From Amphibalanus amphitrite (Eukaryota; Arthropoda; Thecostraca; Balanomorpha; Balanidae), in contig NW_024883412.1 of the NCBI RefSeq assembly GCF_019059575.1, positions 1-64,000 of the forward strand: a stretch of 64,000 nucleotides of DNA, given 5' to 3'. Positions 63,639-64,000 of the stretch are shown here, piece by piece; within the stretch, counting starts at the first letter, position 1, and the number at the start of each line of letters is the position of its first letter. The notes under the pieces are model-generated. The model had not been told where the DNA came from. It did not search any database and saw only the letters and a list, made by a program, of their open reading frames with translations. The position numbers and the translations under genes are program-made.

Positions 63639-64000
63639 GTCCCCCCCCCCCCCTCCCTCTGGTCGGCTGCGTTATGAAAAAAGGGTACAAGCGAGCGAGG
63701 GCTAGTGCACGCTATTTGGAAACGTTGAACGCCTTTTCATCAATAGATAGAGATAAAATTGTTGATTTTTTACCACATATAGGGATATGGACAAATAAAT
63801 GCGCAAGAAAAGAGCCGTTCTGTATTGAGCATTGACACTTATAGCCTTTTTTCTAATGTGTGTCTACTTCACTTATATATTTGAGGTACTCAAATGTTGA
63901 TATAGGAGGGTACTGACTACTGAGAGGTGCTTTGGTAATGGTCAGTCGTCAGCAAGCATCGAAAATAACTGTACGTAACGTAAAGTAGACACATGCACCG
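63639..64000. other. C-rich run then unique AT-rich sequence to the window edge
   Basis: A CCCCCCCCCCCCC run at 63641-63653 may be another decayed hairpin. No coding region recognised. Confidence 0.4.

Overview
The window is animal (invertebrate) genomic DNA, probably from an arthropod and perhaps a crustacean. Coding regions are split by GT-AG introns, there is an astacin-EGF-CUB metalloprotease gene, and the transposable-element set (Ty3/gypsy, BEL/Pao, Penelope-like, PIF/Harbinger with a MADF protein, hAT, mariner-like) is typical of invertebrates. There are no bacterial-type operons. The taxon is an inference; no single diagnostic host gene fixes it.

Layout. 1-6.5 kb: a Penelope-like element (RT plus GIY-YIG endonuclease), degenerate, split by a young complete Ty3/gypsy element with near-identical 145/146-bp LTRs. 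7.0-8.0 kb: first copy of an abundant TTAA-flanked non-autonomous family (called TTAA/AGGTCA here). 8.3-17.2 kb: a complete, very young BEL/Pao element (365-bp LTRs differing at one position, 5-bp target duplication) that carries a TatD/TATDN2-like nuclease ORF between pol and the 3' LTR, behind a good splice acceptor. 17.9-21.2 kb: TTAA/AGGTCA elements and a hAT MITE. 21.5-25.2 kb: the only clear host gene, an astacin metalloprotease. Its catalytic-domain exon is interrupted by a 2.06-kb inverted-repeat element with a TTA duplication; removing the element restores a family-perfect reading frame, and a splice donor inside the element's left terminal repeat plus an acceptor at its right edge would also keep the frame. 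It therefore looks like a DNA transposon acting as an intron (an introner). 25.9-29.7 kb: two copies of a short TTAA MITE and possible minus-strand exons. 30.4-33.2 kb: a hAT element full of GGGGCGCC minisatellite, with a nested TTAA/AGGTCA element. 33.6-37.4 kb: a TTAA/AGGTCA element holding another inverted-repeat element rich in 24-bp tandem repeats, which itself holds a 176-bp MITE. 39.4-41.2 kb: more MITEs. 41.5-50.0 kb: a TTAA/AGGTCA element enclosing a 6.8-kb PIF/Harbinger transposon with convergent transposase and MADF genes. 50.2-63.6 kb: many nested TTAA/AGGTCA, hAT and mariner-like elements.

Three things stand out: the intron-like transposon in the astacin gene; the BEL element with a captured TatD nuclease that seems to be expressed env-style by splicing; and the TTAA/AGGTCA family, which spreads many copies of the nuclear-receptor half-site AGGTCA and whose terminal tags and terminal hairpins change together between subfamilies.

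No confident tRNA, rRNA or CRISPR array was found. Host coding content is very low; most long open frames outside the listed genes are translations of tandem repeats or shadows.
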